Source of the DNA: JAXLYE01 sp046351595
GTDB lineage: Bacteria; Myxococcota_A; Polyangia; Palsa-1104; JAEUJZ01
Direction: 5' to 3'
DNA length: 64,000 bases
Assembly: GCA_046351595.1 (NCBI GenBank)
Contig: JAXLYE010000006.1
Location: 682,001-746,000 of the forward strand
The notes under the pieces were generated by a model. It searched no databases, was not told where the DNA came from, and saw nothing but the letters and a program-made list of their open reading frames with translations. The number at the start of each line of letters is the position of its first letter. Position 1 is the first letter of the stretch. Shown here in pieces: positions 17,393 through 26,134 of the stretch. The position numbers and the translations under genes were made by a program.

Positions 17393-19452
17393 CAGAACGC
17401 CTCTCCGATCGAGATGTGGAAGACGAAGCGCTGGCCCGGGTCCGGGTTGGGCGTGCCGTCGGCCTCGCAGCGCTCGAGGCGGTTCAGCCGGATCCCGACG
17501 TCGGCACGGATGGCGCCGATGAACGTGTCGTAGCGCAGCCCGGCGCCGGTCGCCAGGTGCAGCCGCCGCGGGTCCACTCCGGACGAGTTGCCCGGCTGGC
17601 CGTCGCAGCTCGAGATCATGCCTTGCGCGCCCTGCGCCGGTGCGACGTCCCCCGCATCGAAGAACGCCGCGAGCGACAGCCAGCGCGCGAACAGCCGGAA
17701 CAGGTTCACGCGCAGCTCGCCCTGCATCAGCAGCATCTGGTCGCCACCGACGGGGACCGCGACCAGCGGCACATCCGCGACCGGCTCGCCCGTGCGCTGC
17801 TGCGCCAGCATGGTGATGCGCTCGATGTCGATCTGCGGCGACAGGCGGTTGTAGTTGAAACCGCGGTGCGAGTTGGGGCCGCCCAAATAGAAGCGCCGCG
17901 TGATCGGGCTGCCGCGCTCGCCCTGCGTGAAGATGTGGCCAAACTGCACGCGCGCGGCCAGCACCAGGCGGTCGGTGCCGAGCGGCACGTAGCCACGGAT
18001 CTCGGGCACGAGCTTCTGGTAGTCGAAGGCGCCGCCGGCGTGGACGCCGCCTTCTTCGGCGCTGAGGCCGAGGTAGACGCCCTTGTGCGCGGCCACCGGC
18101 TCGTCGCGCAGATCGAGCGCGAGCTGCTGCTCCCAGTACCCCAGGCGGTACGGATCGACGTAGCCGTACATCTGCCCGGCCTGCACCGGATCTTCCAGAT
18201 CGAGCGCGGGCGCGTTGAAGAAGTCGAGGAACTGGAAGTTGTGCGCGACCGCGATGCGGATCCGATCGCGCCAGAACAGCGTCGAGAACCCGATCTGCGT
18301 GCGCGGCCCGTGGTACTGGTACGCGTACTCGACGCCCAGGTCGTAGCCGACCGTCAGCTTGAGCTGCGAGTACGTCCACAGAAGGTCGTCCTGCGTGAAC
18401 TGCGCCTCGGTGGTCAGCGACGGTCCGTGCCGCAGCACGTTCCACACCGCCGGGATCACCACGTAGCCCGGCGTCAGCGACAGGGTGAGCGTGCGCAGAT
18501 CGCCGAAGAAGCTGCGCTTGGTGTAGATGGCCGAGCCGTGGACCTCGTTGCGCTGCGACTCCAGCGCCAGGCCGAAGCCCAGGCGCAGCTCGTGCTGCTT
18601 GCCCGGGGTCACCTTGATGATCACGTCCGCGACCGAGGGCTCCTGCGGGCTGCGCTTGTAGTCGATCTTCACCGTTGAGAACAGCCCCAGGTTGTAGAGC
18701 TTTCCGCGCGCCGCCTCGATGGCCGCGGGCCGGAACGGCTCGTCGCGGCCGATGCCGGCGTGGCGCGCGATCTGCTCGGCGTCCACCTGCGCGGGCGCGC
18801 CCTGCACCGTGACACCGCCGAAGCGCGCCAGCTCCCCCGGGCGGACGGTGAGGATCTCTTGCGCCTCCAGCGTGTCGCGGTTGATGCGCGCGTCGTAGTC
18901 GGCCTCGGCCCAGGCGTAGCCGAGCTCGCGCAGCGACGCCTTGATGCGCTCGACGGCCGCGGTCAGCGCCTCGTAGCTGAAGACGTCGCCGGGGCGCGGC
19001 AGCTTCGCCTCGCGCAGGATGCGGTCGCCCGGCGGGCCGAGCTCGGACAGTCCCTCGACCTCGATCCCGGTCACCCACGTCGCGGCGCCCTCTTCGACGG
19101 TGAACACGACGTCCGCCGAGTTGCCGCGGCCGCGCACGATCTCGGCGGAGGTGACCTCGGCCGAGAAGTAGCCGCGGCGGTGGTAGAAGCTCTCGATGCG
19201 CTTGCGATCACTCTGCAGCGCGAACGGGTTCAGGACCTTCTTCTTCACCAGCGGGTTCCACGACGACTCTTCCAGCGCCAGCCCGCCGCGGAGGTCCTTC
19301 TCTTTGAACTTGGTGACGCCGCGGAAGTGGATGTCGTCGAGCCAGAGCTGGTTCTTGCCGACGCCGCTGCAGCCGGCGAAGACAAGACATAGGACCAACC
19401 CCGAGAGGACCCGCGCGACCCGCACCGCGCCCGGACTGTGCGGACCTCCCAT
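17392..19452 (-). CDS. tamA: TamA/Omp85-family outer membrane assembly protein
   Basis: A 686-residue Omp85 protein. After a signal sequence come POTRA repeats (IHFRGVTKFKEKDL; RIESFYHRRGYFSAEV; ITGIEVEGL...; FGGVTVQG) over roughly residues 35-340, then a C-terminal 16-strand barrel region with the L6 lock motif in LGGPNSHRGFNYN. Together with tamB it forms the TAM system, which inserts outer-membrane proteins. The signal ends in VFAGC, so the mature protein may be lipidated at Cys28, unusual for an Omp85 protein although the -3 Phe is not ideal. The ATG at 19452 has GGGAGGT at ideal spacing, which decides it over the longer frame. Confidence 0.9.
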   Translation of the reverse strand: MGGPHSPGAVRVARVLSGLVLCLVFAGCSGVGKNQLWLDDIHFRGVTKFKEKDLRGGLALEESSWNPLVKKKVLNPFALQSDRKRIESFYHRRGYFSAEVTSAEIVRGRGNSADVVFTVEEGAATWVTGIEVEGLSELGPPGDRILREAKLPRPGDVFSYEALTAAVERIKASLRELGYAWAEADYDARINRDTLEAQEILTVRPGELARFGGVTVQGAPAQVDAEQIARHAGIGRDEPFRPAAIEAARGKLYNLGLFSTVKIDYKRSPQEPSVADVIIKVTPGKQHELRLGFGLALESQRNEVHGSAIYTKRSFFGDLRTLTLSLTPGYVVIPAVWNVLRHGPSLTTEAQFTQDDLLWTYSQLKLTVGYDLGVEYAYQYHGPRTQIGFSTLFWRDRIRIAVAHNFQFLDFFNAPALDLEDPVQAGQMYGYVDPYRLGYWEQQLALDLRDEPVAAHKGVYLGLSAEEGGVHAGGAFDYQKLVPEIRGYVPLGTDRLVLAARVQFGHIFTQGERGSPITRRFYLGGPNSHRGFNYNRLSPQIDIERITMLAQQRTGEPVADVPLVAVPVGGDQMLLMQGELRVNLFRLFARWLSLAAFFDAGDVAPAQGAQGMISSCDGQPGNSSGVDPRRLHLATGAGLRYDTFIGAIRADVGIRLNRLERCEADGTPNPDPGQRFVFHISIGEAF

Positions 19453-19458
19453 CAGCTG

Positions 19459-19465
19459 ACCTCCC
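19459..19465 (-). promoter_or_regulatory. Ribosome-binding site deciding the tamA start
   Basis: GGGAGGT on the minus strand lies six bases upstream of the ATG at 19452. The alternative in-frame start at 19536 has no comparable site and would add an unnatural N-terminal extension before the signal peptide. Confidence 0.75.
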
Positions 19466-19739
19466 GACGCCCACCGTACCGACGGGGGCGACGGGTGCTG
19501 CACGCTGTCACGACGCGCCTCCATCTCCACCGCCACATTCCCAACTCCCTACAAGCGCATGCTGAGTAAGCCTTTACGCCGTCGATGGAGCCAGCCACTA
19601 GGGATTTCCATGGTCGGCCGCGCGCCGGCGTCGGAGACACGCTCGCGACGAGGCCGCGGAGCGCAGTCGCCGCGCGGCCCTGCGCCGCTTGCCAAGACCG
19701 CCCAAGACGCGCGCCCGCGCTGCGCGTTAGGCTGAGGTC

Positions 19740-20510
19740 ATGCACGCCGCGCCGCACGCGCCCGTCGAGCCCATCCCGCTGTCGGTACCCGGCCTGCGCG
19801 CGGTCCGCTCGCGCAGCGAGGCGCCGTACTTCGGGCTGAAGGAGGTGTTCTCGATCTGCCGGTTCGAGAGCGGCCGCTCGGAGTTCTGGACCCACGGTCG
19901 GGTGTGGCCGGGCCGCCCCGGCTCGGTGGTGATCCACCAGCCCGGCGACGTGCACCGAGACGTGTCGCGCGACGGGCCCATCACGTATCAGGTCATCGCG
20001 CTGCCGCCCGCGGTCGTCGAGCCCGCGGTCGAGAAGGTGCGCGTCTTCTCGTGCCTGGCCGCGGACGATCCGCGCGGCGCCGTGTTCCAGCGCCTGCACG
20101 ATGCGGTGGCGGCTCGCGCCGATCGCCTCGCGCTCGAGTGCGCCCTGGCCGAGGCGATCGGCGCGCTCGACGCCGTCGCCGAGCGACGCTGCGAGCACAC
20201 GCGGCCGGTGCGCCGCGCGCTGGCCCTTCTGCGCGAGCGCCTGTCCGAGGCGGTGACGCTCGACGAGCTGGCCGCCTACGCGGGCCTCGACAAGTTCCAC
20301 CTGTGCCGCGCCTTCCGCGCGCAGGTCGGGCTGCCGCCGCACGCCTACCTGACGCGCCTGCGCATCCTGCACGCCAAGCGGCTGCTCAGCGCGGGCACGC
20401 CGCCCAGGGACGTCGCGGCGCAGGTCGGCCTCTACGATCAGAGCCAGCTGAACCGCCACTTCCGCCGCATCACCGGCATGACACCGGGACAGTTCGCGCG
20501 CAGCGTATAA
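19740..20510 (+). CDS. AraC-family transcriptional regulator
   Basis: A 256-residue regulator. The N-terminal half is a cupin-like sensor region (FWTHGRVWPGRPGSVVIHQP; GDVHRDV). The C-terminal about 95 residues are the double helix-turn-helix of AraC/XylS proteins: LDELAAYAGLDKFHLCRAFR, then DVAAQVGLYDQSQLNRHFR ending in the family signature GMTPGQFAR. It lies 65 bp upstream of the sugar-phosphate deaminase gene in the same direction and is divergent from tamA, so its likely target is one of these neighbours (inference). The ligand is unknown. Confidence 0.92.
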   Translation: MHAAPHAPVEPIPLSVPGLRAVRSRSEAPYFGLKEVFSICRFESGRSEFWTHGRVWPGRPGSVVIHQPGDVHRDVSRDGPITYQVIALPPAVVEPAVEKVRVFSCLAADDPRGAVFQRLHDAVAARADRLALECALAEAIGALDAVAERRCEHTRPVRRALALLRERLSEAVTLDELAAYAGLDKFHLCRAFRAQVGLPPHAYLTRLRILHAKRLLSAGTPPRDVAAQVGLYDQSQLNRHFRRITGMTPGQFARSV

Positions 20511-20575
20511 GGAGGCTGGCTGTCCGTCGGCGGTTGCGCGACGCCGCGCGCTGCCGCACGCTTGGCACAGGCACG

Positions 20576-21331
20576 ATGAGCAAGGCGACGAGCATCACCT
20601 GGGAGGTGGTCCCTGACGAGGACGCGCTGGCCGAGCGCGCCGCGACCCGCATCCGCGAGCTGCTCGCACAGGCCGCGCCGCCCGGTCCGCTGCTCTGCCT
20701 GCCGACGGGGGAGACGCCGAAGAAGACGTACGCGCGCCTGGTCGGTGACGCGCGCACCGCGGCGCCCGGGACCGGCCTGCACGCGGCGCGGCTGCTGCAG
20801 CTCGACGAGTGGGGCGGCCTGCCGCCGGGCGACGAGGCGACGTGCCGCGAGTTCCTCTTGCGCCACCTCGTGCGACCGGCCGGGCTGCCCGCCGAGCGGC
20901 TCGTCGACTTTCACAGCCAGCCCGCGGATCCGGCCGCGGAGTGCGCGCGCATCGCCGCCTGGCTCGAGCGCAGCGGGCCCATCGATCTGTGCCTGCTCGG
21001 GCTCGGGCTGAACGGCCACCTCGGGCTGAACGAGCCCGGGCCCGCGCTGCAGCCGCGCGCGCACGTCGCCGCGCTCGCGGACTCGACGCGCGGACACACG
21101 ATGCTGCGCGGGCGCGACCCGAGCGCGCTCTACGGGCTGACGCTGGGCCTCGCCGAGATCCTGGAGTCGCGGCAGATCCTGCTCCTGGTCAGCGGCGCCG
21201 CCAAGCGGCCGGCGCTGCGCGCGCTGCGCGAGGGCGTGATCACGACGCAGCTGCCGGCGTCGCTGTTGCACCTGCACGCGCATCGCCGCGTGACCGTGCT
21301 GTGCGACGCCGCGGCGTGGTCCCCCGGCTGA
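20576..21331 (+). CDS. Glucosamine/galactosamine-6-phosphate deaminase-isomerase family
   Basis: A 251-residue member of the NagB/6-phosphogluconolactonase superfamily. Visible motifs: CLPTGETPKKTY (phosphate loop, residues 41-52), LDEWGG (catalytic Asp-Glu pair near 77-78) and GLGLNGHLGLNEP (142-154). NagB has GxGxDGH here; Asn146 replaces that Asp, and I recall this Asn in AgaI-type galactosamine-6-phosphate deaminases, so amino-sugar-phosphate catabolism is likely but the exact sugar is not certain. The ATG at 20576 follows the AraC gene closely. The next gene is a convergent MFS transporter, so a catabolic locus with uptake is plausible. Confidence 0.85.
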   Translation: MSKATSITWEVVPDEDALAERAATRIRELLAQAAPPGPLLCLPTGETPKKTYARLVGDARTAAPGTGLHAARLLQLDEWGGLPPGDEATCREFLLRHLVRPAGLPAERLVDFHSQPADPAAECARIAAWLERSGPIDLCLLGLGLNGHLGLNEPGPALQPRAHVAALADSTRGHTMLRGRDPSALYGLTLGLAEILESRQILLLVSGAAKRPALRALREGVITTQLPASLLHLHAHRRVTVLCDAAAWSPG

Positions 21332-21351
21332 GCAGCGGCGCGGCCGGCGCC

Positions 21352-21390
21352 GCGACCGCGACCGCGACCGCGACCGCGACCGCGACCGCG
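21352..21390. repeat. Hexanucleotide (GCGACC) microsatellite
   Basis: About 6.5 perfect tandem units of GCGACC fill the short gap between the deaminase stop and the palindrome at the end of the MFS gene. It lies outside coding sequence and probably arose by polymerase slippage. Confidence 0.9.
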
Positions 21391-21393
21391 AGT

Positions 21394-21410
21394 GTAAAGT
21401 GTCACTTTAC
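21394..21410. repeat. 17-bp palindrome copy 1, at a convergent gene end
   Basis: GTAAAG-TGTCA-CTTTAC. With the flanking T and A it is a perfect inverted repeat of nine-base arms around one central base. The TAA stop codon of the minus-strand MFS gene lies inside its right arm, and the plus-strand deaminase ends 62 bp before it. The position would suit a bidirectional hairpin, but no T-tract follows on either strand. Confidence 0.9.
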
Positions 21411-22771
21411 AGTCGGCGCGGCCGCGTCGCGAGCTCGCGCAGGCGCGCCTGCATCGCCGCCTGCTCGCGCGGGAACAGCCAGACCAGCGACAAGAGCGCC
21501 GCGCCGCACACGAGCCACAACAGGTTCGCGATGTGGAACGCGCTCACCCGCCCCAGCGTCGCGGCCAGGCTGCCGACCACCCACGCGCCCAGGCCGCGCC
21601 CCAGATCGTTGAACAGGTTGAGCAGCGCGAACGCGGCGCCGCGGCGCTCGGGCGGGTTCACGTTGATCAGCATGGTGTTGACGTTCGGCCCGGTGCACGC
21701 GGCGAGCAGGCCGGAGGCAAAACCCGCCGCGATCGGCCCGATCAGGCCGAGCAGGCCGGCGCCCGGCCGCACCGGGTAGCTGATGACCAGCGCCGTCGGC
21801 AGCACCGCGCCCGCGGTGGTCAGCGCGCACAACAGCGGCAGGTAGCGCGGGTGCCGGTTGAACAGCCGCTGCCCGAGCAGCCCGCCGAGGAAGGCGCCGA
21901 CGAGCGCCGCGACGCCGATGGCCATCACCAGGAGCGTCGCCACCTGCACCGAAAAGCCCTTGTCGTGCGCGTAGAAGTCGTTGAGGTAGACGAAGAACAC
22001 GCCCCAGGGAACGGTGCCGGGCAGCGCCTGCAGCAGCAGCACGAGGTTGGTGCGAACGCGCAAGAGGTCCGGCAGATCCGCGAGGCGCAGGCGCTCGCTG
22101 TAGGAGTGGCCCTCGGCCAGGAAGTCGCGCAGCGCCGCCTCGTGCTGGCCGCGCCGCGGCTCGCGCGCGACCCACGCGAAGGCCAGGTTCAAGAGCAGCC
22201 CCGGCACCGCCACCAGGATGAACGGCGCCCGCCAGCCGAGCACCGGACCGAAGCTGCCGGCGAGCTGCTGCCCGGCGGCGATGCCCAGGCCCATCGCCAG
22301 GCCCACGGTCGCGTTGGCGGCGGCGCGGCGCTCGACGGGAAACAGATCACCGACCAGCGAGAACACCAGCGGGAAGGCGCCGCCGACGCCGATGCCGGTG
22401 AGCGCGCGCAGAAGGTGCAGCTCTCCGTAGCTCGACGCGAAGCCCGACAGCAGGCACGCCAGCTGGCCGACGAACGCCACCGCCACCAGCAGCCACTTGC
22501 GCGACAGCCGCGCCGCCAGATCCGCGCGATCGGTCAGGTAGCCGATGAGCAGCGTCACCACGCCGCCGAGCATCCAGAAGGTCAGGTTGACGTCGGCGCC
22601 CAGGCGCTGATCGATCTCGGCGCGGCTGAACCCGAACTCGGTGCCGATGGCGGTCAGGCTCGGCGCCATCAGGTTCTGGTCGGCGTGCAGCAGCGCCACC
22701 ATCGCCGTGAACAGCACCAGCGTCGCGACGTCGCGCCGGGGCGCCGGCGCCGGGGATAAGTCGGTCGTCAT
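21407..22771 (-). CDS. MFS transporter
   Basis: A 454-residue major facilitator superfamily protein with twelve hydrophobic segments. The loop 2-3 motif region reads IGYLTDRADLAARLSRK; LRALTGIGVGGAFPLVFSLVGDLFPVERR resembles the helix 4-5 signature of sugar-acid/organic-anion and spinster-like porters. The central loop (about residues 205-240) is cytoplasmic and charged. The substrate cannot be deduced; proximity to an amino-sugar-phosphate enzyme and an AraC regulator hints at a sugar or sugar derivative. The final codons and stop fall within palindrome copy 1. Confidence 0.88.
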   Translation of the reverse strand: MTTDLSPAPAPRRDVATLVLFTAMVALLHADQNLMAPSLTAIGTEFGFSRAEIDQRLGADVNLTFWMLGGVVTLLIGYLTDRADLAARLSRKWLLVAVAFVGQLACLLSGFASSYGELHLLRALTGIGVGGAFPLVFSLVGDLFPVERRAAANATVGLAMGLGIAAGQQLAGSFGPVLGWRAPFILVAVPGLLLNLAFAWVAREPRRGQHEAALRDFLAEGHSYSERLRLADLPDLLRVRTNLVLLLQALPGTVPWGVFFVYLNDFYAHDKGFSVQVATLLVMAIGVAALVGAFLGGLLGQRLFNRHPRYLPLLCALTTAGAVLPTALVISYPVRPGAGLLGLIGPIAAGFASGLLAACTGPNVNTMLINVNPPERRGAAFALLNLFNDLGRGLGAWVVGSLAATLGRVSAFHIANLLWLVCGAALLSLVWLFPREQAAMQARLRELATRPRRL

Positions 22772-22831
22772 GCGGGCGGGCTCTCCCGTAGGGGACCACG
22801 GATCACCCGGCGCCGTCCATGGCGATGCGGC

Positions 22832-23296
22832 TCAGGTGTTCGCCGGTCTTGCGGGCGCGGCGCGGGCGCGCAGGAGCGTCAGGCCCAGCAGCCCGATGAG
22901 CAGGGCGCCCACCGTCGGGCGGGCCAGCAGCGGGTCGGGGCCCGCGAGGCCGACCGGCTGCGGCAGCGCGCCGACCGAGGCCACCGCCGCCACGACGTCT
23001 GGAGCCGGCTGCGGCTCCGCAGTCGCGGGCGCGGCCGCCTCACCCCGCCGCAGCGCCGCGGCCAGCGGGAGCCAGCTGGCGATGAAGACCGCGAGGCTGA
23101 GCAGCGCGGCGACGGACAGGACGCGCTGGCCCCAGCGCAGCGCGCCCCGCGTCTCCTTGGCGCTGAGGCCGATCCAGGCATATACGGCCAGGCCCCAGGC
23201 GTACACCGCAGCGCCGGCACACAGCAGCAAGGCGGCGATCGCGAGCGGCGCGGCCGGCGGCCCGCTCACCACCGCGCAGAGCATCGCGGTGTTCAT
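22832..23296 (-). CDS. Small integral membrane protein of unknown function
   Basis: 154 residues with hydrophobic helices at about 15-45, 60-80 and 128-145, separated by a Pro/Ala/Glu-rich loop at about 88-118. No family is recognised. It has a moderate ribosome site before the ATG and the GC-ending codon use of its neighbours. It lies between the MFS gene and the methyltransferase on the same strand, but with gaps of 60-90 bp, so an operon is possible but not shown. Confidence 0.6.
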   Translation of the reverse strand: MNTAMLCAVVSGPPAAPLAIAALLLCAGAAVYAWGLAVYAWIGLSAKETRGALRWGQRVLSVAALLSLAVFIASWLPLAAALRRGEAAAPATAEPQPAPDVVAAVASVGALPQPVGLAGPDPLLARPTVGALLIGLLGLTLLRARAAPARPANT

Positions 23297-23382
23297 ACCT
23301 GGAGCCTAACCCCAGGGAAGCAGCCGCGAAAGCCGCCGCCGGCCGGCCACCGTCGGCGCGCAGCGGGCAGGAGGCGGCGCGG

Positions 23383-24399
23383 CTACTCGCAGCGGGCGCG
23401 CAGGCAGGCGGCGCGGACGGTCAGGGCGAACGGTCGGCGCGGGCCGCCCCGGTCCTTGCCCTCGCACAAGCGATCGATGGCGTCGCGCAGGGCGACGAAG
23501 CGGGCCTGCATCTCGGCCAGGCTGTCGCCGAGCAGGCCCTTCCAGCCGACGAGCGGGCCGTACTCGATGACCGGCGCGAAGAACAGATCGGCGCCGCCCG
23601 CGAACAGCAGCGTGAAGGGCTCGACAGCGACCTCGAGATCCTGCAGACCCGCGGCCTCGGCCCACGCTCGGACCGTCGCGGCGTCGGGCCAGCCGCGCAG
23701 GTGCGCCTGCAGCCGCGCGGCCTTGTGCGGCTCGTCGCGCAGCTCGTTCTCGACCAGCGCGTAGAACTCGGCGAAGGTGCCGCGCAGGGGCAGCGTCGCC
23801 AGGATGCGGGCGCCGGGCTTGGCGACACGCGCCATCTCGCGCAGCAGCCGCGGCGGCTGCTCGACGTCGTGCAGGCCGAGGTTGGAGATCACCAGATCGG
23901 CCATCGACTCGTCGAAAGGAAGCCGCGGCTCGACCGGCTCGGTGCGAAAGAAGATGCGGCGCGACAGGTAGGGCCCGGACTTCTTGCGCGCCACGTCCAG
24001 CATCGCCGAGGACGGGTCGACGGCGAAGACGCGCGCCTCGGGCAGGCGGCGGACCAGCTCCAGGGCCGGGTCGCCGGTGTGGCACATCACATCCAGGATG
24101 GTCGCGCGGCGCAGGTGGCCGAGCTGCTCACCGAGCTCACCCGCCAGCTGGGCGACCAGCAGGCGGCCGAACGGCTGGGTCCACAGCGGGGCCAGCTCGG
24201 TGTCGTAGGCCGCGGCCAGGCGCGGGTCGCGGCGGAAGCGGCCCGGTGGCGCGGCGCTGCCCGGCGGCAGCGGCGGGGCCCCGGCAGGAGCTCCCGAGGG
24301 AATCCCGGACGGCAGCCCAGCGGAAACCGGTGACCCGGCGCGGGACGGCGCACCGCGCAGCGGCGACGAAGGCATTGGCGCAGGCGAGGTCGGCCCCAT
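23383..24399 (-). CDS. Class I SAM-dependent methyltransferase
   Basis: 338 residues. The first about 55 are a Pro/Ser/Gly-rich, possibly disordered tail. The Rossmann-type methyltransferase core follows: motif I ILDVMCHTGDPALELVRRL (101-119), VFAVDPSSAMLDVARKK for the acidic adenosine-ribose loop, MADLVISNLGLHDVEQ for motif IV, and REMARVAKPGARIL. Motif I deviates from the common DxGCGTG (MCHTGD instead), which also occurs in some BioC/UbiE-like relatives. The substrate is unknown. There is no convincing ribosome site at the first ATG, so a start further inside the low-complexity tail is possible. Confidence 0.8.
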   Translation of the reverse strand: MGPTSPAPMPSSPLRGAPSRAGSPVSAGLPSGIPSGAPAGAPPLPPGSAAPPGRFRRDPRLAAAYDTELAPLWTQPFGRLLVAQLAGELGEQLGHLRRATILDVMCHTGDPALELVRRLPEARVFAVDPSSAMLDVARKKSGPYLSRRIFFRTEPVEPRLPFDESMADLVISNLGLHDVEQPPRLLREMARVAKPGARILATLPLRGTFAEFYALVENELRDEPHKAARLQAHLRGWPDAATVRAWAEAAGLQDLEVAVEPFTLLFAGGADLFFAPVIEYGPLVGWKGLLGDSLAEMQARFVALRDAIDRLCEGKDRGGPRRPFALTVRAACLRARCE

Positions 24400-24527
24400 G
24401 GCCGCGCACTATAAACAAAGAGCCTGCTGGCGAGCCCATGCAAATCCGCACGGTGTCTCAGCCCTCGTCGAGCGCGGCGTGGTATATGATTGTGCAAACC
24501 CTGGTGATCTTGGTGAAGGACCTCCGC

Positions 24528-25310
24528 ATGCGCTGGCCTGGTCTGGTCTCTGCCCTGTCATTCCTGGTGCTTGTCGGCGCCCTGTCGGCGTGCAAGCCCA
24601 ACTACCCCAACTGCGAGAGCGACGCCGACTGCCCCGGCCACAAGGAGGGCCGGGAGTTCTGCGTCAACAACCAGTGCCAGCAGTGCCGGCCCGGCCCCGA
24701 GGGCAAGACCGACTGCCCGCCGGGGACGCAGTGCAACGCCGGGCGCTGCGACAAGGTCCAGGGCTTCTGCACCAAGCACAGCGACTGCCCCTCGGGCCTG
24801 TGTCAGAACAACCGCTGCGTCGCCTGCAAGGACGACAGCGGCTGTCCGGGCGGCGGCCGCTGCAGCGCCGGCAAGTGCGAGGCCGACAGCCGCAAGCCCT
24901 GCAAGACCTCGGACGAGTGCGCCGAGACCGAGGACTGTGTCCAGGGCCGCTGTACACCGGCCGGCAAGCGCTACGTCGGCGACGCCAAGTGCCAGCTGCA
25001 GACCGTGTACTTCGGCTTCAACGAGTTCGAGCTGACCGGCATCTCGACCGGCGTCGTCGACAAGGACGCCGAGTGCGTGAAGTCGGCGCAGCGGCCGGTG
25101 TCCCTGGTCGGTCACACCGACTCGCGCGGCACGCCCGAGTACAACCTGGCGCTGTCGGACAAGCGCGCGCAGGCGGTGCGGCGGCGGATGGGCGCGCTCG
25201 GCGTGCCCGAGCAGAACATGTCGATCGTGCCGCGCGGCGAGCTCGACGCGTCGGGCACCGACGAGGCCAGCTATGAGAAGGACCGCTCGGTGGAGGTGAA
25301 CTGGCGATGA
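24528..25310 (+). CDS. Pal-like OmpA-family lipoprotein with Cys-rich domain
   Basis: 260 residues. The signal peptide ends in lipobox LSAC. Next is a region of about 130 residues with more than 20 cysteines arranged as repeats of the form C..DSDCP/C.NN.C. The C-terminal OmpA/Pal peptidoglycan-binding domain contains YFGFNEFEL, LVGHTDSRGTPEYNLALS and RGELDASG. It probably anchors the outer membrane to peptidoglycan, as Pal does. The ATG at 24528 has GAAGGA upstream. It overlaps the CpoB-like gene by four bases (ATGA), so the two are co-translated. tolQRAB are not in this window. Confidence 0.9.
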   Translation: MRWPGLVSALSFLVLVGALSACKPNYPNCESDADCPGHKEGREFCVNNQCQQCRPGPEGKTDCPPGTQCNAGRCDKVQGFCTKHSDCPSGLCQNNRCVACKDDSGCPGGGRCSAGKCEADSRKPCKTSDECAETEDCVQGRCTPAGKRYVGDAKCQLQTVYFGFNEFELTGISTGVVDKDAECVKSAQRPVSLVGHTDSRGTPEYNLALSDKRAQAVRRRMGALGVPEQNMSIVPRGELDASGTDEASYEKDRSVEVNWR

Positions 25311-26134
25311 GGCGCACTAGCGCGGGCCGACTCGGCCGGGTCGGGCTGGCCCTCTACAGCCTGTGTCTGCTCGGCTGCGTCACCCCCGAAGAGGGTCGGC
25401 GCATGCAGCAGCAGCTGGATGAGCTCAAGGACCGCTCGATGAAGGTGGAGCTCGGCGGCGTGCAGCTCGCCGAGAAGGTGCAGACGCAGAGCCAGGAGCT
25501 GCAGCGCCTGCTCACCGAGGCGCGGCGGCTGACGACGAACCTGGCCGACGCCTCGCAGAAGGCCGAGGCGCTGCAGACGGACCTCATGCAGATGCAGGGC
25601 AAGTTCGACGACCTGCAGCGCCAGCTCGACAGCCTGACCAAGCAGTTCACCGAGTGGCGCGGCCAGACCGACACCAAGCTCGATCAGATCAACAACCAGG
25701 TGGCGCCCAAGGCGACGCCTCTGCCCGAGAACCCGGATCAGCTGTTCGCCGAGGGCGCGGGCCGCATGACCGCCGGCAAGTACGCCGAGGCGCGGCGCTT
25801 CCTCGACGCCTTCGTCAGCCGCTACGCCACCGACGGGCGCGCGGCGCGGGCCCAGTACCTCATCGGCGAGGCCTATTACGCCGAGGGCAAGTTCGCCAAC
25901 GCCATCGCCTCGTTCACCAAGGTCGTCGAGAACTTCAGCAAGTCTGAAGAGGTCGAGAGCGCGATGTTCAAGAACGGGCAGGCCTTCCTCCAGCTGCGCT
26001 ACTGCTCGGAGGCCAAGACCTACTTCCAGGAGCTCATCCGCCGCTACCCCAAGACCAAGTTCAAGAACGACGCGAGCGAGCAGGTCAAAGAGATCACCAA
26101 GATCGCCAAGGACAAGACGAAGTGTCAGTCCTGA
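25307..26134 (+). CDS. cpoB: CpoB/YbgF-like Tol-Pal coordinator, lipoprotein
   Basis: 275 residues. The N-terminal signal ends in LLGC, so it is a predicted lipoprotein (E. coli CpoB is periplasmic and soluble). Residues of about 25-130 form a long coiled coil (heptads rich in Leu, Gln, Glu), matching the trimerisation region. The C-terminal TPR repeats (AEGAGRMTAGKYAEARRFLD; YLIGEAYYAEGKFANAI; GQAFLQLRYCSEAKTYF) end the protein in typical YbgF fashion. It coordinates cell-wall synthesis and Tol-Pal constriction in known systems. It overlaps pal upstream and malQ downstream. Confidence 0.9.
   Translation: MRRTSAGRLGRVGLALYSLCLLGCVTPEEGRRMQQQLDELKDRSMKVELGGVQLAEKVQTQSQELQRLLTEARRLTTNLADASQKAEALQTDLMQMQGKFDDLQRQLDSLTKQFTEWRGQTDTKLDQINNQVAPKATPLPENPDQLFAEGAGRMTAGKYAEARRFLDAFVSRYATDGRAARAQYLIGEAYYAEGKFANAIASFTKVVENFSKSEEVESAMFKNGQAFLQLRYCSEAKTYFQELIRRYPKTKFKNDASEQVKEITKIAKDKTKCQS

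Noticed and set aside
19567..19578. GTAAGCCTTTAC, resembling the 17-bp palindrome
   Set aside because: The arms are too close (about three bases apart), the TG after the left arm is missing and the left arm lacks the AAG, so it does not fit the family.
21352..21390. Short regular repeats considered as a CRISPR array
   Set aside because: Six-base units with no spacers; a simple microsatellite.
24482..24493. TATATGATTG as a -10 element for the pal-cpoB operon
   Set aside because: AT-rich and well placed, but no acceptable -35 was found at 16-18 bp, so not called.
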